The notes under the pieces were generated by a model that saw only the letters and a list, made by a program, of their open reading frames with translations, did no database searches and was not told the DNA's origin. Source: Catellatospora sp. KI3 (GTDB lineage: Bacteria; Actinomycetota; Actinomycetes; Mycobacteriales; Micromonosporaceae). From it: 64,000 nucleotides of DNA. Below, piece by piece: positions 35,363-42,848 of the stretch; the stretch's first letter is position 1, and each line of letters opens with the position of its first letter. The DNA lies in the NCBI RefSeq assembly GCF_029948125.1, contig NZ_JASAMB010000006.1:1-64000 (forward strand), given 5' to 3'. The translations under genes were made by a program, and so were the position numbers.

Positions 35363-35608
35363 ATGAAAATGGCGAAGGCTGCGGCCCTGCGCAAACCGAA
35401 GAAGAAGGTGAACCCGCTCGACAAGGAGGGGATCACCTACATCGACTACAAGGACACCGCGCTGCTGCGCAAGTTCATCTCCGACCGCGGCAAGATCCGC
35501 GCTCGGCGGGTGACCGGCGTGACCACGCAGCAGCAGCGTCAGATCGCGCGTGCGGTCAAGAACGCCCGTGAGATGGCGCTCCTGCCGTACACCACCACCG
35601 GCCGCTGA
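35363..35608 (+). CDS. rpsR: 30S ribosomal protein S18, cysteine-free (zinc-independent) type
   Basis: 81 residues. [20 protein letters not shown] and [10 protein letters not shown] identify S18. The zinc-binding form has CxxC near the N-terminus and a third Cys after the RRVTG motif; here those places read NPLD and VTT, so no cysteine remains. It is the C-minus form that replaces the zinc form under zinc limitation in other actinobacteria, yet it lies in the main rpsF-ssb-rplI operon. ATG 35363 or 35369. Confidence 0.94.
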   Translation: MKMAKAAALRKPKKKVNPLDKEGITYIDYKDTALLRKFISDRGKIRARRVTGVTTQQQRQIARAVKNAREMALLPYTTTGR

Positions 35609-35622
35609 GAGGGGGCACCACG

Positions 35623-36072
35623 ATGAAGATCATTCTTACGCACGAGGTGGCCAACCTCGGCACCCCCGGTGACATCGTCGAGGTCAAGGACGGCTTCGGC
35701 CGTAACTACCTGCTGCCCCAGGGCTTCGCCATCGCGTGGACCAAGGGTGCCGAGAAGCAGGTCTCCTCGATCAAGCGGGCCCGCGCGGCCCGTGAGGTCA
35801 AGGACCTGGGCCACGCCAACGAGCTGAAGTCGGCGCTGGAGGGCCTGAAGGTCACCCTGCAGGCCCGCGCCGGCCAGGGCGGCCGCCTGTTCGGTTCGGT
35901 CACCGCCACCGAGATCGCCGACGCCGTGAAGTCGGCCGGCGGTCCCGCGCTGGACAAGCGGAAGATCGAGCTGCCGGGCCACATCAAGACGACCGGTGGT
36001 TACACGGTGCAGATCAAGCTGCACCCCGACGTGACCGCCAAGTTCAACCTGAACGTGGTCCCGAGCAAGTAA
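35623..36072 (+). CDS. rplI: 50S ribosomal protein L9
   Basis: 149 residues. KIILTHEVANLGTPGDIVEV and GFGRNYLLPQGFA are the rRNA-binding N-domain; GRLFGSVTATEIADAV begins the C-domain, joined by a long helix. Last gene of the ribosomal operon, 14 bp after rpsR, and followed by a strong terminator. Confidence 0.97.
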   Translation: MKIILTHEVANLGTPGDIVEVKDGFGRNYLLPQGFAIAWTKGAEKQVSSIKRARAAREVKDLGHANELKSALEGLKVTLQARAGQGGRLFGSVTATEIADAVKSAGGPALDKRKIELPGHIKTTGGYTVQIKLHPDVTAKFNLNVVPSK

Positions 36073-36082
36073 GCGATACCGG

Positions 36083-36124
36083 CCGCGGCCCCCGGGACAC
36101 CGTCCCGGGGGCCGCGGTCTTTTC
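36083..36124. terminator. Terminator after rplI, 16-bp perfect stem
   Basis: CCGCGGCCCCCGGGAC (36083-36098) pairs exactly with 36102-36117 around an ACC loop, followed by TCTTTTCC. It also precedes the 3' end of the converging lipoprotein gene and may serve both. Confidence 0.93.
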
Positions 36125-36129
36125 CGGGC

Positions 36130-37599
36130 TCAGCGGCGCCCCAGCAGCGGGTCGGCTTCACGGATCAGGTCGGCCAGCTCGTCGGCGGCCCGCTCGTCCA
36201 GCTCCGCCGCGGCCGCGTCGGCGATGCGGGCCAGGTCCGACACGGTGGGACGGCCACCGGCGTCGCCGCGCAGCGCCACCGCGAAGAACGCCGCCGCGTA
36301 GGTGACCCGCAGCCGCGGGTCGGCCCGGTCGAACGCGCCGCCGAGGTCGGCTGCCTCGATCGACTCGTACGCCTCGGAGGCCTCCTTGCTGACCGGGTCC
36401 AGCCAGCGCACCCGCACCTCGGCCACCCGGCCGCTCGCCTCCGGCGCCAGCTTCACCAGGTACAGGGCGGTCACGGAGTGCCCGGGACCGACCTCGCCGC
36501 CGTCGACCCGGTCGTTGCGGAAGTCCTCGTCGGCGACCCGGCGGTTGTCGTACCCGATGAGCTGGTAGCTCTCCACCGTCTTCGGATCGAACGTGACCTG
36601 CGCCTTCGCGTCCAGCGCGCGCAGCGACAGGGTGGCGGGCAGCTTGCGGACGAACACGTCGCGGGCCTGGCGCCGCTCCGACACGTACACGACGAATCCG
36701 TCGCCCCGGTCGGCCAGCCGCTCCATCAGCGCGTCCCCGTACTCGCTGCCGACGCCGACCCCCAGCAGCGCGATCTCCTTGTCCGCCTCCTCGCGCACCT
36801 TGCGCAGCATCCGGTCGGCGTCGGTGTTGCCGGTGTTGGCCAGCCCGTCCGACAGCAGGATCACCCGGTTCGAGTAGCCCGGACGGAAGCCGTCGCGAGC
36901 TGTCTCATAGCCGGTGGCCAGCCCCGCGTCGAGATTGGTGCTGCCGTCGGCGCGCAGCGAGTCGATGGCCCGGTGCAGGTCCTCCTTCTCGGCCACCCGG
37001 GTCATCCGGCGGACCACCCGGGCCCGCTCGTTGAAGGTGACGATGGCGACGGCGTCGGTCGGGCGCAGCTGGTCGACCAGGGTGTGCAGCGCGTCGGTGA
37101 CCAGGTCCAGGCGGCCCGGGTCGCCCATCGAACCGGACACGTCGACGACGAAGGTGAGCGCCGCGTCCTTGCGGCGCTCCGCGTCCTCGGCCCTGGTCTG
37201 CAGGCCGACCCGCAGCAGCCGCAGCGAGGACGACTCCGGATGGCTCTCGGGCAACCGGGCCCCGTCGACGTGCACGGCGAAGCCGTCGCCGCGCGGCTGC
37301 GGATAGTGCTGGTCGAAGGAGTTCACGAACTCCTCGGGGCGTACCGTCCCCGCCTCGGGCAGGCGCCCGTCGGCGATCCGGCCCGCCGCGTACGTGTACG
37401 AGGCGGTGTCGACGTCGAGGGCGAAGGTGGACTGGTCGTCGCGCCGGGGGTCCACCGCGCCGCCCCGGTCGCGGCCGGTGTCGGCCTGGGCGGGCGGCGC
37501 CGGGCGCCCGGCTGAGGTGGCGGGCTCCCCGCCGGTGGAGCAGCCCGCGGCGGCCATCAGGACGGCGAGCAGGATCGCGGTGGCACTGGATCGCTTCAT
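36130..37599 (-). CDS. VWA-domain lipoprotein (YfbK family)
   Basis: 489 residues from ATG 37599. A lipoprotein signal (KRSSATAILLAVLMAAAGC) has Cys at about 21. Residues 60-120 match the YfbK N-terminal domain (FALDVDTASYTYAAGRI). The VWA domain (about 150-320) has an intact MIDAS DVSGSMG and ILLSDGLANTG. The C-terminal 170 residues are the DUF3520-like part. It would be anchored outside the membrane and bind a partner through metal. It stands alone, facing rplI. Confidence 0.88.
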   Translation of the reverse strand: MKRSSATAILLAVLMAAAGCSTGGEPATSAGRPAPPAQADTGRDRGGAVDPRRDDQSTFALDVDTASYTYAAGRIADGRLPEAGTVRPEEFVNSFDQHYPQPRGDGFAVHVDGARLPESHPESSSLRLLRVGLQTRAEDAERRKDAALTFVVDVSGSMGDPGRLDLVTDALHTLVDQLRPTDAVAIVTFNERARVVRRMTRVAEKEDLHRAIDSLRADGSTNLDAGLATGYETARDGFRPGYSNRVILLSDGLANTGNTDADRMLRKVREEADKEIALLGVGVGSEYGDALMERLADRGDGFVVYVSERRQARDVFVRKLPATLSLRALDAKAQVTFDPKTVESYQLIGYDNRRVADEDFRNDRVDGGEVGPGHSVTALYLVKLAPEASGRVAEVRVRWLDPVSKEASEAYESIEAADLGGAFDRADPRLRVTYAAAFFAVALRGDAGGRPTVSDLARIADAAAAELDERAADELADLIREADPLLGRR

Positions 37600-37903
37600 G
37601 GGTACATGGACGGGCCAGTGAAGATCAAAAGCTTGCGATGTGTCGTACCTGAGACACAAGCGGAACCAATCGCGACAGTCCCGACACCTTGCCGTTATCC
37701 TCTCGGACCCGGACGCAGCACCTTCCCGGAAACCGCGCCCTCCGCCCCCCGCGCCCCGCGCGCAGCCTCCGCCCGCCCTCCGCCCGCCCTCCGCGAGGCC
37801 GAGGCGAGGGTGCAGTTTCGGGGAAAGTGCAGCTATCGGTGCGTGAATTCCAGCAGTTTCCCCGAAAGTGCTGTCAGGCGGCGCGATGCCAGGCGCCGCG
37901 GCG
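37600..37903. other. Intergenic region with family A repeat copy 2
   Basis: No gene seen. The region is upstream of the VWA lipoprotein and downstream of the membrane-protein gene, both on the minus strand. It holds a Pro/Arg-codon-like CCGCCC stretch (about 37730-37800), an inverted repeat (37812-37871) and presumably the lipoprotein promoter near 37600-37700, which I cannot place. Confidence 0.5.
37812..37871. repeat. Dispersed inverted-repeat element, family A copy 2
   Basis: GCAGTTTCGGGGAAAGTGC (37812-37830), 22 bp, then GCAGTTTCCCCGAAAGTGC (37853-37871). Arm length and spacing equal copy 1. The spacer (AGCTATCGG...GAATTCCA) matches the reverse complement of copy 1's spacer at about 15 of 22 places, so the two are homologous, in opposite orientation. 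Confidence 0.88.
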
Positions 37904-38524
37904 TCAGGCGACGTTGAGGAGGATGGTGGCGGCGCCGCCGGCGACCACCGCGGCGCAGAAGCCGATGGTCGCGGCGCGCCAGGCGTCGCTGGCCCAGCGC
38001 AGCACGGCGGCCACCGCCAGCGCACCGCCCAGTGCCAGCGCCCAGCGCGGCGCCGAGGCGATCAGGTCGCCCAGCGCGTCGGAGCGCTTCGAGCCGCAGC
38101 CGGCGAGTCCGGCCGCCAGGCACGCCGGATCGGTGTCCCCCGACAGCAGCAGCGCGCGGCCCAGCAGGATCAGCAGCGGGACCGCGAACCAGCCCGCGGT
38201 CCAGAGCAGGGCCGTCCAGTAGTCGCGCTCGCCGGGGCGGTCCTCGGGCGGGGTGTGGGCGGTGCGGACCTCAGGCTGGTTGAGCTCGGCCAGGTTGTCC
38301 GGCCAGCGGCCGTCCTCATACGGGTCGTAGACCTCGCTGGTGACGTACGTGTGGAAGCCGGGGTCGTCCCGGTCCTCGGGCTGCCCGTACCGGTCGGCGG
38401 CCGAGCGCTGCCGGGGGACGGCCGGATCGCTCGGACGCGCCCAGCCTCCGGCACGGGTGTTGGGCGTGCCCTGCGGCGCCTGACCCCACCCGTCGGCCGG
38501 GGGCGGCCACTCCGGATATCCCAC
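37904..38524 (-). CDS. Membrane protein of unknown function
   Basis: 206 residues from GTG 38524 (MGYPEWPPPADGWGQAPQG). A Pro/Gly/Trp-rich, hydrophilic N-terminal 100 residues is followed by a hydrophobic segment at about 108-130 and two more near 150-200, with ERDYWTALLWTAGWFAVPLL at the first. A Cys pair lies in the loop between helices. Not recognised. It is divergent from dnaB, and the DnaA-box cluster lies between them. The frame open further upstream, to 38821, runs through that cluster and is not coding. Confidence 0.65.
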   Translation of the reverse strand: MGYPEWPPPADGWGQAPQGTPNTRAGGWARPSDPAVPRQRSAADRYGQPEDRDDPGFHTYVTSEVYDPYEDGRWPDNLAELNQPEVRTAHTPPEDRPGERDYWTALLWTAGWFAVPLLILLGRALLLSGDTDPACLAAGLAGCGSKRSDALGDLIASAPRWALALGGALAVAAVLRWASDAWRAATIGFCAAVVAGGAATILLNVA

Positions 38525-38850
38525 GCACGGCAGCGTGGCCGACGCCGATGCCCCGGACAATCCCCCGAACCGGCGAGAATCGGCCGACAACGATGTCATG
38601 ACCTCCGCCACGCCGCACCGAAAATCTTGGCAGGAATCTTCTATACACACCCTGTGGGCAGTGTTTATGCAGGTCAGACCGTTATCCACAACTTGTGGAA
38701 TGCGCGTGTCCACAGGTTGTGCACAGGCTCGCCCACAGGCCCGCCCCGGGTTGTCCACAGGTTGTCCGCAGCTCTGTCCACCGGGGTGTTTGTGCTGCGG
38801 CGATGGCGCGCCTAGGGTCAATCAGATCTGCGTAAGAGGTGGGAGGCGCC
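38525..38850. other. Intergenic region upstream of dnaB with DnaA boxes
   Basis: No gene seen in 326 bases. It holds a cluster of DnaA-box-like sequences (38682-38770) and the dnaB RBS (GGGAGG at 38841-38846). An AT-rich patch (38625-38675) with ATCTTGGCAGGAATCTTCTA could hold the promoter of the divergent gene. Confidence 0.6.
38682..38770 (+). promoter_or_regulatory. DnaA-box cluster upstream of dnaB
   Basis: TTATCCACA 38682-38690, GTGTCCACA 38706-38714, TTGTGCACA 38717-38725, TCGCCCACA 38729-38737, TTGTCCACA 38751-38759 and TTGTCCGCA 38762-38770. Two match TTRTCCACA exactly and the others differ at one to three places. They lie 80-170 bp before the dnaB start, so DnaA could regulate dnaB or the site could titrate DnaA. 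Confidence 0.65.
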
Positions 38851-41778
38851 GTGACGACAGTGGGTGACGGCGTTCGGACACCGGTGCAGGCGACCCAGGC
38901 GCCCGCCCCCGAACCGGGGGTCTACGAGCGCACCCCGCCGCAGGACGTGGCGGCGGAGCAGTGCGTGCTCGGCGGCATGATGCTGTCCAAGGACGCCATC
39001 GCCGACGTGGTCGAGATCCTGCGCGCCAACGACTTCTACAAGCCCGCGCACTCGACGATCTTCGAGGCCGTGCTGGACCTCTACGGCCGAGGCGAGCCCG
39101 CTGACCTGATCACCGTCGCGGCGGTGCTGGAGGCCAAGGCCGAGCTGTCCCGGGTGGGCGGCGCGCCGTACCTGCACACGCTGATCGCGACCGTGCCCAC
39201 CGCGGCGAACGCCTCGTACTACGCGCGCATCGTCAGCGAGCGCGCGGTGCTGCGCCGCCTGGTCGAGGCGGGCACGAAGATCGTGCAGCTCGGCTACGGC
39301 TCGGCCGCCGGCACGGGCCGCGACGTCGACGACGTCGTCGACCTCGCCCAGCAGGCCGTGTACGACGTGACCGAGCGCCGCGTCAGCGAGGACTTCGCGG
39401 TGCTCGCCGACATGATCCAGCCGACGCTGGACGAGATCGAGGCCGTGGGCGCCGCCGACGGCACCATGCGCGGCGTCCCCACCGGCTTCCAGGACCTCGA
39501 CGGCCTGCTCAGCGGCCTCCAGGCGGGCCAGCTCATCATCGTTGCCGGTCGACCTGGTCTGGGTAAGGCCCTGGCGCTGGACACGCCGCTGCCGACGCCC
39601 ACGGGCTGGACGACCATGGGCGAGGTCAGCGCCGGAGACTGGCTGATCGGGGCCGACGGACGGCCGACGAGGGTGTCGCACGCGTTCGAAGTCATGCGCG
39701 ACCGCCCCTGCTACGAGGTCGAGTTCTCCGACGGCTCGGTCATCGTCGCCGACGCCGAACACCTCTGGAAGACCACCACCCGGGCGAGCCGTCGGCAGCG
39801 AGGCGAGACGAAGCCGACCCACCAGTGGCCGGAAGCCGCCCGGGCCCGCGCCGAGGCGGCGCTGCGCGAGGCGATGGAGCAGGACGACAAACTGGTGACG
39901 TTCAGGGAGGCGGAGGCGTTCGTCGGGCCGGTCTTCCGGAGCGTGCTGCATGTCGTCGCCGCTGAGGTCGGTTCGAGCGCGAAGGTCGTCCGGCAGTTCG
40001 AGCGAAGCGGAAAGCCCTGGAACCGGGCCATGCCGGCGTACTCGCGGCAGGCGCTGACGGCGGCGCTGTGCCAGCGGGTCAACCGGCTGATGAACGCTGA
40101 GGCGACGGCCCCGTCGCCCGAACCGGTCACGACGGAGCACATCGCGGCCACGCTGCACCATCCCGCCGACGGCAGGCTCAACCACGCGGTGGAGAACACC
40201 GCGGCGCTGATGCTCCCGGAGCGGACGGATCTGCCCATCCCGCCGTACACGCTCGGTGCCTGGCTCGGCGACGGCCACTCCCAGGCAGCCCGGATCACGA
40301 CCGCCGACCCGGAGATGGTCACCTACCTGGAGGCTGACGGATTCACGGTGCTTCCCGAGTCCGGTCTCTACCTGTACTCGATCAAGGTGCCAGAGCTGCC
40401 GTCGCTGGCCGACCGCGTCTGCGTGGTCTGCGGCGAGCGGTTCGTGCCCCAGGCGGTCAGCGTCTACACCTGCGGCCGGTCCTGCGGTGGCCGGTCGAAG
40501 GGGATGGTGCCGCCGGAGGCACGCGAGGGCTGTGCCGTGTGCGGCAAGGTGACCCCTGCCACCGGTGGGGTGTCCCGGCGGTGTGCGGACTGCCATGCGC
40601 GGTTCGGGTCTTTCCTCGGCTACCTGCGGGCCGCCGGCGTTCTGGGCGACAAGCACGTTCCGGCCGCCTACCTGCGTGCTTCCGAGCGCCAGCGGCGTGA
40701 GCTGCTCGCCGGGCTGATGGACACCGACGGGACGGTCGCGCCCACCGGCAATCTCCAGTTCACGACGACCAGTGCGACGCTGGCGGACGGCGTGCACGAA
40801 CTGGTGCTCAGCCTCGGGTACCGCTGCACGGTGGCTACCAAGCAGGTCAAGGGCCGGACTCCGGAGTCCTCCACGGCGTACACCCTGAACTTCTCCACCG
40901 CTGATGAGATCTTCCGGCTGGAACGCAAGAAGATCGCGCACAAGGAGCGCTGCCGCACCCGGAACCTGACCCGGACCGGCAGCCGGTACGTGGTCGCGGT
41001 CCGCCCGGTCGCCAGTGTCCCGGTCCGGTGTGTGACCGTCGACAACGCCGACCACCTGTACCTGGCGGGCAGGTCGATGATCCCGACGCACAACAGCACC
41101 GCGTCCATGGACTTCGCCCGCAACGCCGCGATTCGCTCCAACGCGGCCAGTGCCATCTTCTCGCTGGAAATGTCGAAGACCGAGATCGTCATGCGTCTGC
41201 TGTCGGCCGAGGCCAAGGTGCCGCTGCACGTGCTGCGCTCGGGCAAGCTGTCCGACGACGACTGGACCAAGCTCGCCCGGTGCATGGGTGAGATCTCCGA
41301 GGCGCCGATCTTCGTCGACGACACCCCGAACATGAACCTGATGGAGATCCGGGCCAAGGCGCGCCGCCTCAAGCAGCGGCACAACCTGAAGCTGATCGTG
41401 GTCGACTACCTCCAGCTGATGAGCTCGCCGAAGAAGACCGAGAGCCGCCAGCAGGAGGTCTCCGAGCTGTCCCGTGGCCTCAAGCTGCTGGCCAAGGAGG
41501 TCGAGTGCCCGGTGATCGCGGTGAGTCAGCTGAACCGAGGCCCGGAGCAGCGTACCGACAAGCGGCCGCAGCTGTCCGACCTGCGTGAGTCCGGCTCGAT
41601 CGAGCAGGACGCCGACATCGTGATCCTGCTGCACCGCGACGACTACTACGACAAGGAGTCGCCGCGGGCGGGTGAGGCCGACTTCATCGTGGCCAAGCAC
41701 CGCAACGGCCCGACCGACACCATCACCGTCGCCGCGCAGCTGCACTTCTCCCGCTTTGTGGACATGGCCTTCGGCTGA
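38851..41778 (+). CDS. dnaB: Replicative DNA helicase DnaB with intein
   Basis: 975 residues from GTG 38851 (RBS GAGGTGGGAGG). The host protein has 466 residues, the normal DnaB size: N-terminal domain (YERTPPQDVAAEQCVLGGMM), a linker, and the RecA-type ATPase with GRPGLGK at the P-loop, IVVDYLQLMSS and SDLRESGSIEQDADIVILLH. The P-loop is split after its Lys by a 509-residue intein, with Ser as the first residue after it (K|...|STASMDFARN). Splicing must occur for an active helicase. The enzyme unwinds DNA at the fork. Confidence 0.97.
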   Translation: MTTVGDGVRTPVQATQAPAPEPGVYERTPPQDVAAEQCVLGGMMLSKDAIADVVEILRANDFYKPAHSTIFEAVLDLYGRGEPADLITVAAVLEAKAELSRVGGAPYLHTLIATVPTAANASYYARIVSERAVLRRLVEAGTKIVQLGYGSAAGTGRDVDDVVDLAQQAVYDVTERRVSEDFAVLADMIQPTLDEIEAVGAADGTMRGVPTGFQDLDGLLSGLQAGQLIIVAGRPGLGKALALDTPLPTPTGWTTMGEVSAGDWLIGADGRPTRVSHAFEVMRDRPCYEVEFSDGSVIVADAEHLWKTTTRASRRQRGETKPTHQWPEAARARAEAALREAMEQDDKLVTFREAEAFVGPVFRSVLHVVAAEVGSSAKVVRQFERSGKPWNRAMPAYSRQALTAALCQRVNRLMNAEATAPSPEPVTTEHIAATLHHPADGRLNHAVENTAALMLPERTDLPIPPYTLGAWLGDGHSQAARITTADPEMVTYLEADGFTVLPESGLYLYSIKVPELPSLADRVCVVCGERFVPQAVSVYTCGRSCGGRSKGMVPPEAREGCAVCGKVTPATGGVSRRCADCHARFGSFLGYLRAAGVLGDKHVPAAYLRASERQRRELLAGLMDTDGTVAPTGNLQFTTTSATLADGVHELVLSLGYRCTVATKQVKGRTPESSTAYTLNFSTADEIFRLERKKIAHKERCRTRNLTRTGSRYVVAVRPVASVPVRCVTVDNADHLYLAGRSMIPTHNSTASMDFARNAAIRSNAASAIFSLEMSKTEIVMRLLSAEAKVPLHVLRSGKLSDDDWTKLARCMGEISEAPIFVDDTPNMNLMEIRAKARRLKQRHNLKLIVVDYLQLMSSPKKTESRQQEVSELSRGLKLLAKEVECPVIAVSQLNRGPEQRTDKRPQLSDLRESGSIEQDADIVILLHRDDYYDKESPRAGEADFIVAKHRNGPTDTITVAAQLHFSRFVDMAFG
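39568..41094 (+). other. Class 3-type intein with LAGLIDADG endonuclease and two zinc-type modules
   Basis: 509 residues, DnaB residues 240-748. It begins with Ala (ALALDTPLPTPTGW), not Cys or Ser, so a class 1 route is impossible. The class 3 W-C-T triplet is present: Trp306 in EHLWKTT next to His304 (block B), Cys727 in RCVTVDN (block F), and Thr746 in the C-terminal THN. The endonuclease has LGAWLGDGH (468-476) and LAGLMDTDG (619-627), both acidic residues intact. Between them lie two Cys4 motifs: C524/C527/C541/C545 and C561/C564/C578/C581. A helical extra (about 320-460) precedes the first motif. The next residue, Ser749, is the +1 nucleophile. Confidence 0.92.
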
Positions 41779-41785
41779 GCCCGGC

Positions 41786-42181
41786 ATGCGGCGCGGACAG
41801 TGGGACGTGCTCGGCGTGATCTCCGCCGGCGGTGTGCTCGGCGCGCTCGCCCGCTACGGGCTGGGGGTCGCGCTCCCGCAGCCGCCGGGCGGGTTCCCGT
41901 GGACCGTGTTCGCGGTCAACGTGCTCGGGTGCGGACTCATCGGCGCGCTGATGGTACTGGTCACGCAGGTCTATCCGGGGCGGCGGCTGCTGCGGCCGTT
42001 CCTGGGCACCGGCGTGCTGGGCGGGTTCACCACCTTCTCCACGTATACCGTCGACATCGTGCGGCTGCTGCACGCCGGGGCGGCCGGCACGGCGCTGGCC
42101 TACCTGGCCGGCACGCTCGTGTCGGCGCTGCTCGCGGTGTACGGCGGGACGGTGCTGACGCGATGGGTGGTGCGACGGTGA
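41786..42181 (+). CDS. crcB: Fluoride channel CrcB/Fluc, first copy
   Basis: 131 residues, four hydrophobic helices. [11 protein letters not shown] and [16 protein letters not shown] (the N-x2-G of Fluc channels) and [14 protein letters not shown]. Fluc proteins form dual-topology dimers or heterodimers that export fluoride. ATG 41786, 7 bp after the dnaB stop. Its stop overlaps the DUF190 start (GTGA). Confidence 0.93.
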   Translation: MRRGQWDVLGVISAGGVLGALARYGLGVALPQPPGGFPWTVFAVNVLGCGLIGALMVLVTQVYPGRRLLRPFLGTGVLGGFTTFSTYTVDIVRLLHAGAAGTALAYLAGTLVSALLAVYGGTVLTRWVVRR

Positions 42182-42501
42182 ACGCGCTTCGGCTGACGGT
42201 GGTGGTCGGCGAGGACGACCGGTCCGAGCACCGGCCGCTCTACACCGAGATCGTGCACCGGGCGCACCGGGCCGGGCTGGCGGGCGCGACGGTGCTGCGC
42301 GGGGTGGAGGGGTACGGCCGGTCGGCGCGGATCCATACCGACCGGCTGCTGTCGCTCTCGGCGGAGCTGCCCATGTTCGTGGTGATCGTGGACGCGGCCG
42401 ACAAGGTGCGGGCGTTCCTGCCGCAGCTGGCCGTGCTCGGCGTCGCCGGGCTGGTGACGCTGGAGCCGGTGGAGCTGGTCGACCTGGGGGCGGTGCCGTG
42501 A
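42178..42501 (+). CDS. DUF190-family protein, fluoride operon
   Basis: 107 residues. [40 protein letters not shown] and [20 protein letters not shown] are DUF190 signatures, with a PII-like ferredoxin fold. GTG 42178 gives a GTGA overlap with crcB; ATG 42163 is the alternative. It ends in a GTGA overlap with the second crcB. Association with crcB pairs suggests a role in fluoride sensing or channel control, by inference. Confidence 0.9.
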   Translation: MNALRLTVVVGEDDRSEHRPLYTEIVHRAHRAGLAGATVLRGVEGYGRSARIHTDRLLSLSAELPMFVVIVDAADKVRAFLPQLAVLGVAGLVTLEPVELVDLGAVP

Positions 42502-42848
42502 CGGTGCTGCTGGTGGCGCTCGGGGCGGCGGTGGGGGCGCCGCTGCGGTACCTGGCCGACCGGGCGGTGCAGGCGCGCCACGACTCGGTGTTCCCCTGGG
42601 GGACGCTGGCGGTGAACGTGGTCGGCTCGTTCCTGCTCGGCGCGCTCGCCGGGGGCGCGGCCCGCAGCGACCTGGCGGCCCTGCTGGGCACCGGCTTCTG
42701 CGGCGCCCTGACCACGTACTCCACCTTCGGCTACGAGACCCTCAAGCTCGCCGAGTCCGGCGCCAAGGCGTACGCCGTCCTCAACGCCGCCGTCAGCGTC
42801 ACCCTCGGCCTGCTCGCCGCGGCGGGCGGCTACGCGCTCTTTAGTTGA
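42498..42848 (+). CDS. crcB: Fluoride channel CrcB/Fluc, second copy
   Basis: 116 residues, four hydrophobic helices. [33 protein letters not shown] and [16 protein letters not shown] are Fluc motifs. With the first copy it would form a heterodimer. GTG 42498 coupled to DUF190. Its 3' end overlaps the converging GT87-like gene by 19 bp. Confidence 0.93.
   Translation: MTVLLVALGAAVGAPLRYLADRAVQARHDSVFPWGTLAVNVVGSFLLGALAGGAARSDLAALLGTGFCGALTTYSTFGYETLKLAESGAKAYAVLNAAVSVTLGLLAAAGGYALFS

Noticed and set aside
38525-38821. N-terminal extension of the minus-strand membrane protein to 38821
   Set aside because: It would code through the DnaA-box cluster; GTG 38524 gives a protein-like start.
41700-41800. 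Fluoride riboswitch before crcB
   Set aside because: Only 7 bp separate dnaB and crcB, and no riboswitch core could be found in the end of dnaB.
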